Assembly (NCBI GenBank): GCA_019218445.1
Contig: JAHUUM010000009.1
Coordinates: forward strand, 1 to 64,000
Reading direction: 5' to 3'
Origin: Weeksellaceae bacterium TAE3-ERU29
GTDB lineage: Bacteria > Bacteroidota > Bacteroidia > Flavobacteriales > Weeksellaceae
DNA length: 64,000 bases
Made by a program: the position numbers and the translations under genes. The first letter of the stretch is position 1. Every line of letters starts with the position of its first letter. The notes beneath the pieces were generated by a model, which was given only the letters and a program-made list of their open reading frames with translations, was not told the origin of the DNA and did not search any database. This document shows, one piece after another, positions 7,713 through 16,717 of this stretch.

Positions 7713-9275
7713 AAAAGCAATTATATATACAAGGGTAAGTACCACAGAACAAAAAAACTTTGGTCATAGCCTTGATCAGCAGAGAGAATTACTACTTCAG
7801 TTTTGTGAGAAAAATAATATTGAAGTTATAAAACTTTTTGAAGAAGATTACTCTGCTAAAAATTTTGACCGTCCTGAATTCAAAAAACTCTTGAAGTTTA
7901 CAAATAAAGTAAAGGTAGATTTGTTATTAACCTATGATTGGAGTAGATTTTCAAGAAATACAGAATTATCATTTAGTATGATAAGGAAGTTGAAAAGTAA
8001 GGGAATTGAAGTAAATACAATATCACAAAAGATAGACCTTAATGATCCCTCATATCCTATAATACAAGGAATATATCTCTCACAAGCTCATGTTGATAAC
8101 ATAGTAAGAAGTAAAAACACTAAAAAAGGTAATAACGGAGCACTAAGAAGTGGGAGATTTATTAACAGAGCCCCTATTGGTTATTATAATGACAAAGGAA
8201 TGAATCCAACAGGCAAGCCTATGCTTCAAATAGATGAAAATAAAGCCTTTTTAATTAAGGAAATATTTGTAAAGTATTCAACTGGAAAATATTCACAAGC
8301 ATTCCTAAGAAAAGAGTATAATAGAAAAGGGTTAAAACTTTCAAAAAGCCAATTTAGTAATATGCTTTCTAACATTACATACATAGGAAAAGTATATGTA
8401 CCTGCTTTTGAAGATTTACCAGAAGACATAGTTGATGGAGTACATGAGCCAATTATTGATGAAGTAACATTTTATAAAGCTCAACAAGTAAAGTCAGGTA
8501 AAGCAAATATTAGAATCAATTCAAAAAGGGTAAGCAAGCATGAGGAGCATTTCCCCCTAAGAGGAGGAATTCTTAAGTGTAGTAAATGTGGGAGTAACTT
8601 AACAGGAAGTCATTCAAGAAGTAGGAATGGTAATTATCATAGATACTATCACTGTAAAAGTGGTTGTAGTGAACGATTCTCAGTAGAATTAGCACATCAG
8701 GAGTTTGATAACTTTTTAGCAAACTTAGAATCCGCAAAGAAGTTTTAGATCTTTTTAAAGAGATACTTATTGATGAATATAAAGTTAATCAATCTGATAG
8801 ACTAGATAGTATAAAAAAACTAAAGCATCAAAAGGAGAAATTAGAATCCAATTTAGATAAATTGACAGAGAAATATATTGAGGAAAAAATAGATGAGGAA
8901 AGTTATAAAAGATTAAAGGAAAAGTATAGAGAACAGATTATTGGACTAGAAGTAGATATATCAGAAACTTCCTGTTTTCAAAATGAGATAGATTTATTTG
9001 TTGATTTTGGACTCCAATTATTGGTAAATATAAGAACTTTCTATAATAATTCAACGACCGATATAAAGAGAAAGATAATTGGTTCGATACTTTCTGAAAA
9101 ATTAGTTTTTGAAGAAAATAAGTATCGAACCATTAAATTAAATGATGCCGTTACCCTTATTTTCAACTACAACAACTCTTTACAAAATAATAAACATAAA
9201 AAAAGACACTTTATCTCTAAAGTGTCTCACTCAGTAGCGGGAGTTGGACTCGAACCAACGACCTTCGGGTTATGA
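7690..9275 (+). pseudogene. Serine recombinase (large resolvase), frameshifted
   Basis: Codons from 7690 encode a resolvase catalytic domain (IIYTRVSTTEQ, catalytic Ser17; YDWSRFSRN near residue 80), a recombinase domain and a zinc ribbon starting CSKCG near residue 297. This frame stops at 8748. The missing coiled-coil C-terminus (KEVLDLFKEIL..., KYIEEKIDEE...) continues in the -1 frame from about 8718. One extra T in the T run at 8713-8717 would restore a protein of roughly 500 residues, the usual length of such recombinases. Beyond about 9190 the frame reads through the tRNA terminator and tRNA to 9275, so the true C-terminus is unclear. Either the gene is dead, or a base is missing from the sequence. 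Confidence 0.82.
9204..9227 (-). terminator. Terminator of the tRNA-fMet gene
   Basis: A perfect 10-bp stem (9204-9213 with 9218-9227) with a four-base loop lies just past the tRNA 3' end. On the minus strand it is followed by seven T's. Confidence 0.8.
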
Positions 9276-9307
9276 GCCCGACGAGATACCGACTTCTCCA
9301 TCCCGCG
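9235..9307 (-). tRNA. Initiator tRNA-Met (CAT)
   Basis: The reverse complement folds into a full cloverleaf of 73 bases with anticodon loop CTCATAA. Three consecutive G-C pairs in the anticodon stem (GGG/CCC) and an unpaired first acceptor position (C1 opposite U72) are the marks of initiator tRNA. The CCA end is not encoded. Its 3' end faces the recombinase gene, and the recombinase reading frame enters it. It is the likely integration target of the element on the left. Confidence 0.92.
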
Positions 9308-9484
9308 CTATTGGACTACAAATATACAACGATTTTTATTTCTACCAAACTTTTAAATAAAAAAATAGATAAAATATTTAAACAAAATAAATAAAACCAT
9401 AATAATCAGACATATAAATATTAAATTTATTTTTATCTATTGATATTTTAAACTTAATAAAGTTAGAATTTTTATCTTTACCGC

Positions 9485-10252
9485 ATGAGTGTACGTGCTA
9501 AGAAACATTTAGGTCAACATTTTTTGAATGATTTATCTATTGCAGAGGATATTGCAAACAGTCTTTCATGGGCTAATTATGATGAAATTTTAGAAATCGG
9601 ACCGGGTATGGGAGTTTTAACTCAATTTATCTTGGGTAATGAGAGAAAAATATCAGTGGTAGAAATCGATAGAGAATCTGTTGAGTTTTTAAATAAAAAA
9701 TATAATCTTATACAAGAAAGTCTTCCTATTTATTCTGAGGATTTTTTAAAAATGGATTTAGCTCAATATTTTAAAAAGCCTTTTGCCATTTTAGGTAATT
9801 TCCCTTATAATATTTCTACCCAAATTCTTTTTAAAATGTTGGAAAATAAAACACTTATTCCGGAATTAGTGGGTATGTTCCAAAAAGAAGTGGCAGAAAG
9901 AATTACTGCAAAACACGGCAATAAAACTTATGGAATTCTTTCTGTTTTAGTTCAGGCTTATTATAAAACAGAATATCTTTTTACAGTTAATGAAAATGTT
10001 TTTACACCACCTCCCAAGGTAAAATCAGGTGTGATAAGGCTTACAAAATATAGAGAAGAAATTGAAGATGTTCCTTATAGTTTTTTCTTAGCACTTGTGA
10101 AAACTGCATTTAATCAACGTAGAAAAAAATTAAGCAATGCTCTAAAAGGCATAGATAATAATGAAGTTTTAAGTACTTCTCAATTTAAAGATTTACGAGC
10201 AGAACAACTAAGTGTTGAAGATTTTATTTGCCTTGCAAAAACTTTGAAATAG
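9485..10252 (+). CDS. rsmA: 16S rRNA dimethyladenosine methyltransferase RsmA (KsgA)
   Basis: This 255-residue protein dimethylates the two adjacent adenines of the 3'-terminal hairpin of 16S rRNA with S-adenosylmethionine, late in 30S assembly. The opening HLGQHFLND, the SAM-binding EIGPGMGVLT near residue 38 and the catalytic NFPYNIS near residue 103 are all present, and the length is normal. A TATCTTTA sequence at 9473-9480, five bases before the ATG, resembles a -7 element. If it is used, the leader is extremely short. The 3' end overlaps the converging permease gene by 29 bases. Confidence 0.95.
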   Translation: MSVRAKKHLGQHFLNDLSIAEDIANSLSWANYDEILEIGPGMGVLTQFILGNERKISVVEIDRESVEFLNKKYNLIQESLPIYSEDFLKMDLAQYFKKPFAILGNFPYNISTQILFKMLENKTLIPELVGMFQKEVAERITAKHGNKTYGILSVLVQAYYKTEYLFTVNENVFTPPPKVKSGVIRLTKYREEIEDVPYSFFLALVKTAFNQRRKKLSNALKGIDNNEVLSTSQFKDLRAEQLSVEDFICLAKTLK

Positions 10253-11420
10253 TTCTTCTGCCATTAGAAAATCCATTTATTATCCTCTTATAAAATGGTT
10301 CCGGTTTTAGTTTTGGTTCTATATATTCCACTTCTAACTCTTCCGGTGGAGGCATTTTCTCATCAAATAATTCCTCACCTAATAATAATGCCAACGGCTG
10401 TAATCCGGAAACTCTTATAAATACCTTTTTTACCATTGCGGTAAAAGGAATCGCTAAAACCATTCCCGAAATCCCCCATATAAAACCTCCTAAAATTAAA
10501 GCAGTAAAAGCTGATAGAGCATTCACACTAGTGTTGCTTCCTACTATTTTAGGCGTTAAATAATTACTCTCTAACAAATGGATACAAACAAAACATATAA
10601 TAACTGCAAAGGCGGCTCCTGGCCCAAGGGTAACAAGAGCATATAAAACCGGTAATGAAGCTCCTACATAAGTCCCAATATATGGAATTACAATTAGTAA
10701 GGCTGCTAATCCACCAAACATGATAGCATAATCCACTCCTATTATAAGTAAACATGCCGAGTTTAAAATAGTCATAATAAACATTACCGTTATCAATCCT
10801 ATTATATAATCTTTCCCTACTGCTTGTACTTTTATCAATATTTCTTTTACATCAGCTCTTTGTTCTTTTCTAAAGAATAGCAATATCCCTTTCACTATTC
10901 CTTTTCTGTACAATAAAAGTAAAAAAACATAGACAGGAACTAATACAAAACTTGCTAAAAAAGATGTTGTTTGCATAAGTGTAACTCCTAAAATATCCCT
11001 CCCCGAGGTTTCTACAAAATGCTGAATATTATTTGCTAATATCTCTGAATTTACAGGTGGTAAAAAAGATAAATTTTCATTATACATTTCTATTAAACTA
11101 TCTAACAATGTATTAAATTGTGCTTTGAAAGATTTAAAATCTGAAATTATAGTGGCTATCTGAGAAGAAAAAAAATAAGAAATTCCTCCTAATATTATAA
11201 GTATTAATAAGAATGTGATTAATATGGCAAAAATACTATTCAGTCCTTTATATTCTAAAAATCTTACAATAGGAAGTAAAATAAAAGATATTAACAAGGC
11301 AAAACTTATAGGAATAAAAAATCCACTCCCATAATATAAACCGGCAATACTAAGTATAACTCCTGTAATTATATAAAAGTAATTTTGAGGAGAAAACTTT
11401 AAAGTAGTATAATTAGGCAT
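10224..11420 (-). CDS. AI-2E family permease
   Basis: A 398-residue polytopic membrane protein has about eight hydrophobic segments. The C-terminal 'IPYIGTYVGASLPVLYAL' and 'GISGMVLAIPFTAMVKKV' segments are characteristic of the AI-2E transporter (UPF0118/PerM) family. Members have been linked to export of small molecules or to Na+/H+ antiport; the substrate here cannot be told. The C-terminal tail is cytoplasmic and acidic, then basic. The gene converges on rsmA and overlaps its end by 29 bases. Confidence 0.88.
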   Translation of the reverse strand: MPNYTTLKFSPQNYFYIITGVILSIAGLYYGSGFFIPISFALLISFILLPIVRFLEYKGLNSIFAILITFLLILIILGGISYFFSSQIATIISDFKSFKAQFNTLLDSLIEMYNENLSFLPPVNSEILANNIQHFVETSGRDILGVTLMQTTSFLASFVLVPVYVFLLLLYRKGIVKGILLFFRKEQRADVKEILIKVQAVGKDYIIGLITVMFIMTILNSACLLIIGVDYAIMFGGLAALLIVIPYIGTYVGASLPVLYALVTLGPGAAFAVIICFVCIHLLESNYLTPKIVGSNTSVNALSAFTALILGGFIWGISGMVLAIPFTAMVKKVFIRVSGLQPLALLLGEELFDEKMPPPEELEVEYIEPKLKPEPFYKRIINGFSNGRRTISKFLQGK

Positions 11421-11488
11421 ATTTTTTAATTTTTCATCAAAAGTAGAATATTTAAAATTTATTACCGTTATAAATTATGATATTTTAT

Positions 11489-11496
11489 TATTTTTG
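11489..11496 (+). promoter_or_regulatory. Possible -7 element of the marR-family gene
   Basis: TATTTTTG matches TAnnTTTG and lies 23 bases before the ATG at 11520. No TTG is seen at the -33 position. Confidence 0.35.
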
Positions 11497-11519
11497 TAAA
11501 AACAATTTTTATTTTGAAA

Positions 11520-11981
11520 ATGAAAGGATTTATAAATAAAGAAGATTTATATAATTTATTAATTACACGTACTCCCAATTTAATGATGAAAATTCTTTTT
11601 AATCGTTTGAGGGAAAAAGATATAAATATTACTAAAGAACAATTTTCATTACTCGTTATTTTGTGGAAAAACGAAGGATGTTCTCAACAGTTTTTAGCCG
11701 ATGAAACACTCAGGGATAAGCCGGGAGTTACAAGGTTAATTCACCATTTAGAAAAGATGAAACTCATCCGAAGAGAGGTGGACCCTTATGACAAACGATC
11801 TAATTTGGTTTTCCTAACCAATAAAGGTATTTTATTAGAAAAGAAAGTTATGACTGAAGTTGAAGCTACTGTAAATGATGCTTTAAAAAACATTGACTTA
11901 GAAGAGGCCAGAATTTTTAAAAAAATATTTTTAGAGTTACACGCCAATTTAAGAAGTTGTTTAACAGATTTAGAAGAGTAA
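11520..11981 (+). CDS. MarR family transcriptional regulator
   Basis: This 153-residue winged-helix protein contains a recognition-helix region 'GVTRLIHHLEKMKLIRRE' and the wing motif DPYDKRSNLVFLTNKG, standard for MarR dimeric repressors. I use the ATG at 11520; an in-frame TTG lies two codons upstream. MarR proteins often control a neighbouring exporter. Here the AI-2E permease gene is divergent on one side and a LysE-type exporter converges from the other, so either could be a target (inference). Confidence 0.87.
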   Translation: MKGFINKEDLYNLLITRTPNLMMKILFNRLREKDINITKEQFSLLVILWKNEGCSQQFLADETLRDKPGVTRLIHHLEKMKLIRREVDPYDKRSNLVFLTNKGILLEKKVMTEVEATVNDALKNIDLEEARIFKKIFLELHANLRSCLTDLEE

Positions 11982-11986
11982 ATCTG

Positions 11987-12211
11987 TTAATCTTCTTTTT
12001 CTTGAGATTGTTTTAATATATACTTTTTTATATTAGTTTTATTATGTCTATAAATTAAAAAACTCGGCATTGCTAAAAAAAATAAATTTAACGTTCCAAA
12101 GCCATATAGCTTATTTTTAATTGTTTCATCTAAGCCTGTTATATCATAATATACTCCCGCTCCTAACAGAAACAAAGAGCTTATAAAGAAAATCATTGTT
12201 ATATATTTCAT
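11987..12211 (-). CDS. Small two-helix membrane protein, unknown function
   Basis: A 74-residue protein has two hydrophobic segments (about residues 4-22 and 38-54) and a charged C-terminal tail. Its start overlaps the end of the LysE-type gene by four bases, which suggests translational coupling and supports it as a real gene. I do not recognise a family. The stop lies five bases from the converging MarR gene. Confidence 0.6.
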   Translation of the reverse strand: MKYITMIFFISSLFLLGAGVYYDITGLDETIKNKLYGFGTLNLFFLAMPSFLIYRHNKTNIKKYILKQSQEKED

Positions 12212-12867
12212 TTTTCAAAAGGCATTACAGGTAAAACTTGTTCTAAAGGTTCAAAAGAAATGAATCCTTTCATTAAAATAAAAAAGCCAAAAATAAATAG
12301 AATAATTCCTACCCATTTTCTGATTTTATAGACGAGGTTATCTGTCATTTTTCTTTTGAACCTGTTTGCTAAAAATATTTTTGCTATATCTATACATAAG
12401 AAAGTGGCAATTGCTATTCCTATAAAAAATATAAATTCGTATTTCCCGGGGTAATTAAATGTTACCCAACCGGATACTACAAACCAGAATACAACTACAC
12501 CTATATTTAGAATGTTCATTAAGAATCCATTCATGAATGTTCTAAAGTATCTTTTACTGACTATACCCTCTTTGTTTAAATGAAGTCTCGGTTTAGAGAA
12601 ATACATTATTGCTCCATAAATCATTATAATAAAACCACCAATCCTAAATAGAGAGGGATGCATTTCTATATATTTTACTAAATCTTTGGAACTGTAATAT
12701 GCTAAAAAAATACATATTAAATCTGCAAATACAACACCTGCATCCAAAGCCAACGCTGATCTCCACCCTTTAGTAAGACTTGTTTCTATCAATAAAAAAA
12801 ATACCGGCCCGATTAACACCAGGCTCAGCATAATTCCTAATAAGATAGCATATAAAACTATTTCCAA
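12208..12867 (-). CDS. LysE family exporter
   Basis: A 219-residue membrane protein has six predicted helices. The opening 'GIMLSLVLIGPVFFLLIETS' is the conserved GPxxxxxx region of LysE/RhtB amino-acid exporters. The middle 'GFLMNILNIGVVVFWF' matches the second conserved half, normally ending in N-P-x-x-x-x-F. The substrate is unknown. The gene is coupled to the small membrane protein downstream. Confidence 0.85.
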   Translation of the reverse strand: MEIVLYAILLGIMLSLVLIGPVFFLLIETSLTKGWRSALALDAGVVFADLICIFLAYYSSKDLVKYIEMHPSLFRIGGFIIMIYGAIMYFSKPRLHLNKEGIVSKRYFRTFMNGFLMNILNIGVVVFWFVVSGWVTFNYPGKYEFIFFIGIAIATFLCIDIAKIFLANRFKRKMTDNLVYKIRKWVGIILFIFGFFILMKGFISFEPLEQVLPVMPFEK

Positions 12868-12920
12868 ATTTGATTCTTTAAGAAATTAAATATACTATTT
12901 CAATTAAAAAACTACAAATA

Positions 12921-14414
12921 TTATTGTTCTAAATTACTTCCTTCTATATACATCTCTGTCCCAAAAGGAGTTAGTGTATTAGTAGTTCCTATTTGTTCAT
13001 ACTCTGTTTTAATCTGAGGATAAATATATTCTCTCTTTCTTAAAGTTTCCCCTGTTATCAACTCATAAGCTTTTCGAAAAGCCGGATCTGAATCTATATC
13101 CCCAAACTCCTTCATTCCAAAATAATATTTAATTGAAGATATCTCATAATTAGGTAATACTCCTTTTACAGGATGTGGATCTCTATTCGCGTTATAATAA
13201 GAGAAAACTATTGGTTGCATTGCCCATTTATATCTTTTTCCTTGATTAGGTAGATAAACATAACCATTTTCCGGAGCATCTACTAATGTAATAGACCCTA
13301 CAAACTTTCCGTAAGTTTCTGCCCCAACAGTCACTACATCTATATAAGGTTTTAACCCCGTGATTGTTAACTCACTTGCAGAAGCAGTTCCGTTAGAGGT
13401 TAATATATAAATTTTATTAAGATTTAAACTGTTAACTCTCTGTGTCCCGATTCGTTTATTATCTCCATTAATGAATTCATAAACAGGCATTTCTTCTGAA
13501 AGTTTATCTATTTTATTCTCTCTCTTATGCTTATCATTATAATCCATTGTTACATAAGGCTTACCTGTATATTGACCTGTAATCATTTGTCCCAAAGCAA
13601 GTGCCGACGACACAGCCCCCCCTCCATTATATCTTAAATCTAAAATTAAATCTGTAACTCCCTCTGATTTAAGTTTTAAAAATGCTTCATTTAGCTCATC
13701 ATTATAATTAGATTTAAAACCATTATATACTAAATAACCAAACTTTTTGCCTCCTACATTATATGTTTTAACAAAAGCAATAGGGTTCTCTTCTAAAACT
13801 GTTGTTTGTAAACTAACTTCTTTTACTTCTCCTACCGGACTTAGCACACCATCCTCTTCCTTTAACTTTTCTGCATAAGTCATTTTGAAGTCATCTGAAA
13901 ATAACTTTCTATAATTTGTCGTATTTAAAGGTGTTCCATTAACTCCTAATATTACATTCCCTCTTTTTATTCCGGCTCTATCCGCAGGAGAGTTTGGAAC
14001 AACATAATTAACAACTGAAAAAATTACATCTAAATTAGAAGTTTTTATAAAGCCTAAATTCATTCCACTGGACTTTGATATTCCACTAAATTGTTTTAAT
14101 AATTTATCTAAATCATCTACAATCCATGAATATCTATCTACTTCTTGATATTTGTAAAGTAAATTATAAAATAGTTTATCCGGAGTTTTTGAATTTATAT
14201 AATTATTATAATCCGCTTCTGAAGAAAAAGCATTGTCTGCTAAAGCCGGTACATCTTTTTGCCAATAGTACCACGAGTTTAAACCTTTCCATACAAAATC
14301 ATTTATTTCTCCTGTATCTGTTCTACTATGTCTTGAACTATCATCATTTGAAATACAAGAAGTAATAATAAAAACTATGCTTAATATTGGTATAAAAAAA
14401 TTTTTATTTCTCAT
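12921..14414 (-). CDS. S41 (C-terminal processing) peptidase lipoprotein with PDZ domain
   Basis: This 497-residue protein carries a lipoprotein signal (FIITSC, Cys20). A PDZ domain lies around residues 120-165 ('VVPNSPADRAGIKRGNVILG'), followed by the S41 protease core. The NGTASASEL motif holds the catalytic Ser, and the YGKFVG segment holds the probable catalytic Lys. Flavobacterial members of this type are surface or periplasmic tail-specific proteases. The gene diverges from the small lipoprotein gene at 14452. Confidence 0.9.
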   Translation of the reverse strand: MRNKNFFIPILSIVFIITSCISNDDSSRHSRTDTGEINDFVWKGLNSWYYWQKDVPALADNAFSSEADYNNYINSKTPDKLFYNLLYKYQEVDRYSWIVDDLDKLLKQFSGISKSSGMNLGFIKTSNLDVIFSVVNYVVPNSPADRAGIKRGNVILGVNGTPLNTTNYRKLFSDDFKMTYAEKLKEEDGVLSPVGEVKEVSLQTTVLEENPIAFVKTYNVGGKKFGYLVYNGFKSNYNDELNEAFLKLKSEGVTDLILDLRYNGGGAVSSALALGQMITGQYTGKPYVTMDYNDKHKRENKIDKLSEEMPVYEFINGDNKRIGTQRVNSLNLNKIYILTSNGTASASELTITGLKPYIDVVTVGAETYGKFVGSITLVDAPENGYVYLPNQGKRYKWAMQPIVFSYYNANRDPHPVKGVLPNYEISSIKYYFGMKEFGDIDSDPAFRKAYELITGETLRKREYIYPQIKTEYEQIGTTNTLTPFGTEMYIEGSNLEQ

Positions 14415-14423
14415 TATATTAGA

Positions 14424-14431
14424 TAAATTTG
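14424..14431 (+). promoter_or_regulatory. Possible -7 element of the 14452 lipoprotein gene
   Basis: TAAATTTG matches TAnnTTTG, 20 bases before the chosen ATG at 14452. No spaced TTG is visible. Confidence 0.35.
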
Positions 14432-14451
14432 TTAATCAAGTTGATAAAGTT

Positions 14452-14850
14452 ATGAAAAATACAGCAATTAAATCCATTTTTATTTTTTTTATTCTAACAA
14501 ACATAGTTTTAGGGTGCAAAACCAAGAGCCTATCGCAAAATTACTCTATGCCGGATATAATTAACCCCACCTACAGCATATATAATATTCAAGGAGAAAA
14601 AGGTTACGATGTGAGTTTTGAACTTGGTGATGGTAACTTACTACCTACAGCTATTGTTTTAAATAATATAAAACAAGGAATTTTAGCGGAAAATATTGAT
14701 GGAAAATCAGTAAATATAAATGTAATTACAGAAACTAAAATAGATAATTATAAAATAACTCCATCTGAAAAAACTACTAACGGACTTATTTTTAATATTA
14801 ATGGGAAATACTATCTAAAACCAGTCGATTTTAAATTAACTTCAAACTAA
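14452..14850 (+). CDS. Hypothetical lipoprotein
   Basis: A 132-residue protein starts with a lipoprotein signal peptide (hydrophobic stretch, then NIVLGC, Cys22), which decides for the ATG at 14452 over an upstream in-frame ATG at 14377. The mature part looks beta-rich and shows no motif I recognise. It is divergent from the S41 peptidase gene, and its stop overlaps the converging ABC exporter gene by four bases. Confidence 0.62.
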   Translation: MKNTAIKSIFIFFILTNIVLGCKTKSLSQNYSMPDIINPTYSIYNIQGEKGYDVSFELGDGNLLPTAIVLNNIKQGILAENIDGKSVNINVITETKIDNYKITPSEKTTNGLIFNINGKYYLKPVDFKLTSN

Positions 14851-16589
14851 ATGTTTGAGGTTTGGTGTATATACATTTCATTGTAATAAGCACTTGTTTC
14901 CATTAACTCCTCGTGGCTTCCTTCTTTTATTATTCTTCCATTATCCAAAATAATAATCTTATCGGCATGCTTAGCAGAGGATACTCTATGGGTAATAATT
15001 ATCGTTGTTTTATCTTTAGTTTCTTTTCTTATATTCTCTAAAATTCTCTCCTCTGTCTCTGTATCTACAGCCGACAAACTATCATCAAAAATTAAAATTT
15101 TAGGTTCTTTTAATAAAGCTCGTGCTATAGCAACTCTCTGTTTTTGCCCTCCCGAAAGAGTTACTCCCCTCTCCCCCACTTTGGTCTCATAACCTTGGCT
15201 AAACTCTATAATATTTTTATGAACATCTGCTTTTTTAGCATATTCTACAGCTAAATTATCATCACCTTTATCTGCTCCAAATATTAAATTTTCTTTAATC
15301 GAATTAGAAAATAAAAAGGCTTCTTGGGGTACAACTCCTATTTGAGATCTTAAATTATGTAAATTATATTCTTTAATATTTTTATTATCTATTAAAATCA
15401 CACCATTAGTTGGATCGTACAATCTTGAAATTAATTCTATTATTGTTGTTTTTCCTGCTCCTGTCTTTCCTAAAATTGCTAATGTTTCACCATGGTTAAT
15501 CTTAAAAGATATATTTTTTAACGCTTGAATCCCTGTATTATCATAGATGAAATCTACATTCTGAAAAGCAATATCTCCTTCAATCTCAACACCTTCTTTT
15601 ACTAAATTTTGAACTGATGGCTCAGTATTTAAAAACTCATTTATTCTTTTCATTGATGCCTCAGCCCTTTGAATAACCATAGAAACCCAGCCCAGAGAAG
15701 TAAATGGCCATATTAACATATTGAGGTACATAAAAAATTGAGCTAAAGTTCCAATCTCTAAAATCTGACCATTAATGTATTGAAGTCCTCCAAAATACAA
15801 GATTATAATTTGGCTCAATCCGATTATTACAACAATCAAAGGTGAAAAAAAAGCATTTATATTTGCCAATTCTATAGATTTCTCCTTATAAAGTTCAGCT
15901 CTGCCTCTATAATCCTCCTTTATATTTTCAGTTTTATTATATGATTTTATCACTCTAATTCCTGAAATTGTATCTTGTACATATGCTGATAAATCAGATT
16001 GTTGTTTTTGTATTTCTATACTTTTTTTATTTATTTTATTACTCAAAAAATAAACTAAAATTGATAAAAAAGGTAATGGCAAAAGTGTTAAAAAAGTCAT
16101 CGTTTTATTTATAGAAAACATTTCTATAATTAATATTACAGACATTGCTGTTAAATTTATAGGATACATAATTCCCGGACCTAAATACATCCTCACATAC
16201 CCTACATCTTCACTTATTCTATTCATTAAATCTCCTATCCGATTATTTTTGTAAAAGGAAACATCTAATTTTTGATAATGCTGATAAATTGTATTTTTTA
16301 AATCAAATTCTATATAGCGAGAAGACACAATAATTGTTTGTCTCATTAAAAATTGTAAAAAACCGGCAATAATGGGTAATATAATTATTAATGCTCCGTA
16401 AAACAAAAGTTTATTAATATCAGTATTATCTGTATTATCTAACGAATCTTTTATAAAATTAACTGCTTTTCCCACAAATCTAATTTTATAAATCATGAAA
16501 AAATTAAGCCCGATAATAAATATAGTACCAAGTAATAGTCTCCATTTATACTTATACAAATACTTATTAAGTGTAAAAAGTTCTCTCAT
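14847..16589 (-). CDS. ABC exporter, MsbA-like, fused membrane and ATPase domains
   Basis: This 580-residue half-transporter has six membrane helices in the first about 320 residues. The nucleotide-binding domain follows: Walker A GKTGAGKTT near residue 372, signature LSGGQKQRVAIARALL near 478, Walker B ILIFDDSLSAVD near 500 and the switch ITHRVS near 533. It would work as a homodimer. MsbA-type lipid flipping or multidrug export are both possible; sequence alone does not decide. Confidence 0.9.
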   Translation of the reverse strand: MRELFTLNKYLYKYKWRLLLGTIFIIGLNFFMIYKIRFVGKAVNFIKDSLDNTDNTDINKLLFYGALIIILPIIAGFLQFLMRQTIIVSSRYIEFDLKNTIYQHYQKLDVSFYKNNRIGDLMNRISEDVGYVRMYLGPGIMYPINLTAMSVILIIEMFSINKTMTFLTLLPLPFLSILVYFLSNKINKKSIEIQKQQSDLSAYVQDTISGIRVIKSYNKTENIKEDYRGRAELYKEKSIELANINAFFSPLIVVIIGLSQIIILYFGGLQYINGQILEIGTLAQFFMYLNMLIWPFTSLGWVSMVIQRAEASMKRINEFLNTEPSVQNLVKEGVEIEGDIAFQNVDFIYDNTGIQALKNISFKINHGETLAILGKTGAGKTTIIELISRLYDPTNGVILIDNKNIKEYNLHNLRSQIGVVPQEAFLFSNSIKENLIFGADKGDDNLAVEYAKKADVHKNIIEFSQGYETKVGERGVTLSGGQKQRVAIARALLKEPKILIFDDSLSAVDTETEERILENIRKETKDKTTIIITHRVSSAKHADKIIILDNGRIIKEGSHEELMETSAYYNEMYIHQTSNI

Positions 16590-16673
16590 AACAATAAAAT
16601 CAATCCGCTTTTATTTACTTTAAGCTTACAAAATTACTCAAATATTAGTTCACTAAAAAATAGAAAATGAAAA

Positions 16674-16695
16674 AAGGCTATCCGAAGATAGCCTT
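16674..16695 (-). terminator. Terminator of the ompA-family gene
   Basis: A perfect 9-bp stem (16674-16682 with 16687-16695) with a four-base loop lies 23 bases past the stop at 16718. It is followed by T's on the minus strand. Confidence 0.85.
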
Positions 16696-16717
16696 AATTA
16701 TAATAAATAATTTTAAA

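Larger units (their letters stand above)
1..9235. mobile_element. Right part of an integrated element with a defence island
   Basis: A run of conflict-system genes (ABC-3C, NA37, AbiC-like, Fic) ends in a serine recombinase whose reading frame continues into the 3' end of a tRNA gene on the opposite strand. That layout is typical of elements inserted at tRNA 3' ends. Everything to the right (rsmA onward) is ordinary chromosome. No second copy of the tRNA 3' end is visible in the window, so the left end is probably outside it and position 1 is only the window edge. The recombinase is frameshifted, so the element may be immobile. The element is inferred from context; the genes are seen directly. 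Confidence 0.55.

Noticed and set aside
8709-8748. Programmed -1 frameshift in the recombinase
   Set aside because: The CTTTTTA sequence is not a canonical X-XXY-YYZ slippery site, and I saw no strong stimulatory hairpin just downstream.
8862-9275. Separate 137-residue ORF
   Set aside because: It is the C-terminal part of the frameshifted recombinase. Its last about 25 codons are read from the tRNA terminator and tRNA, giving the well-known false ending VGLEPTTFGL.
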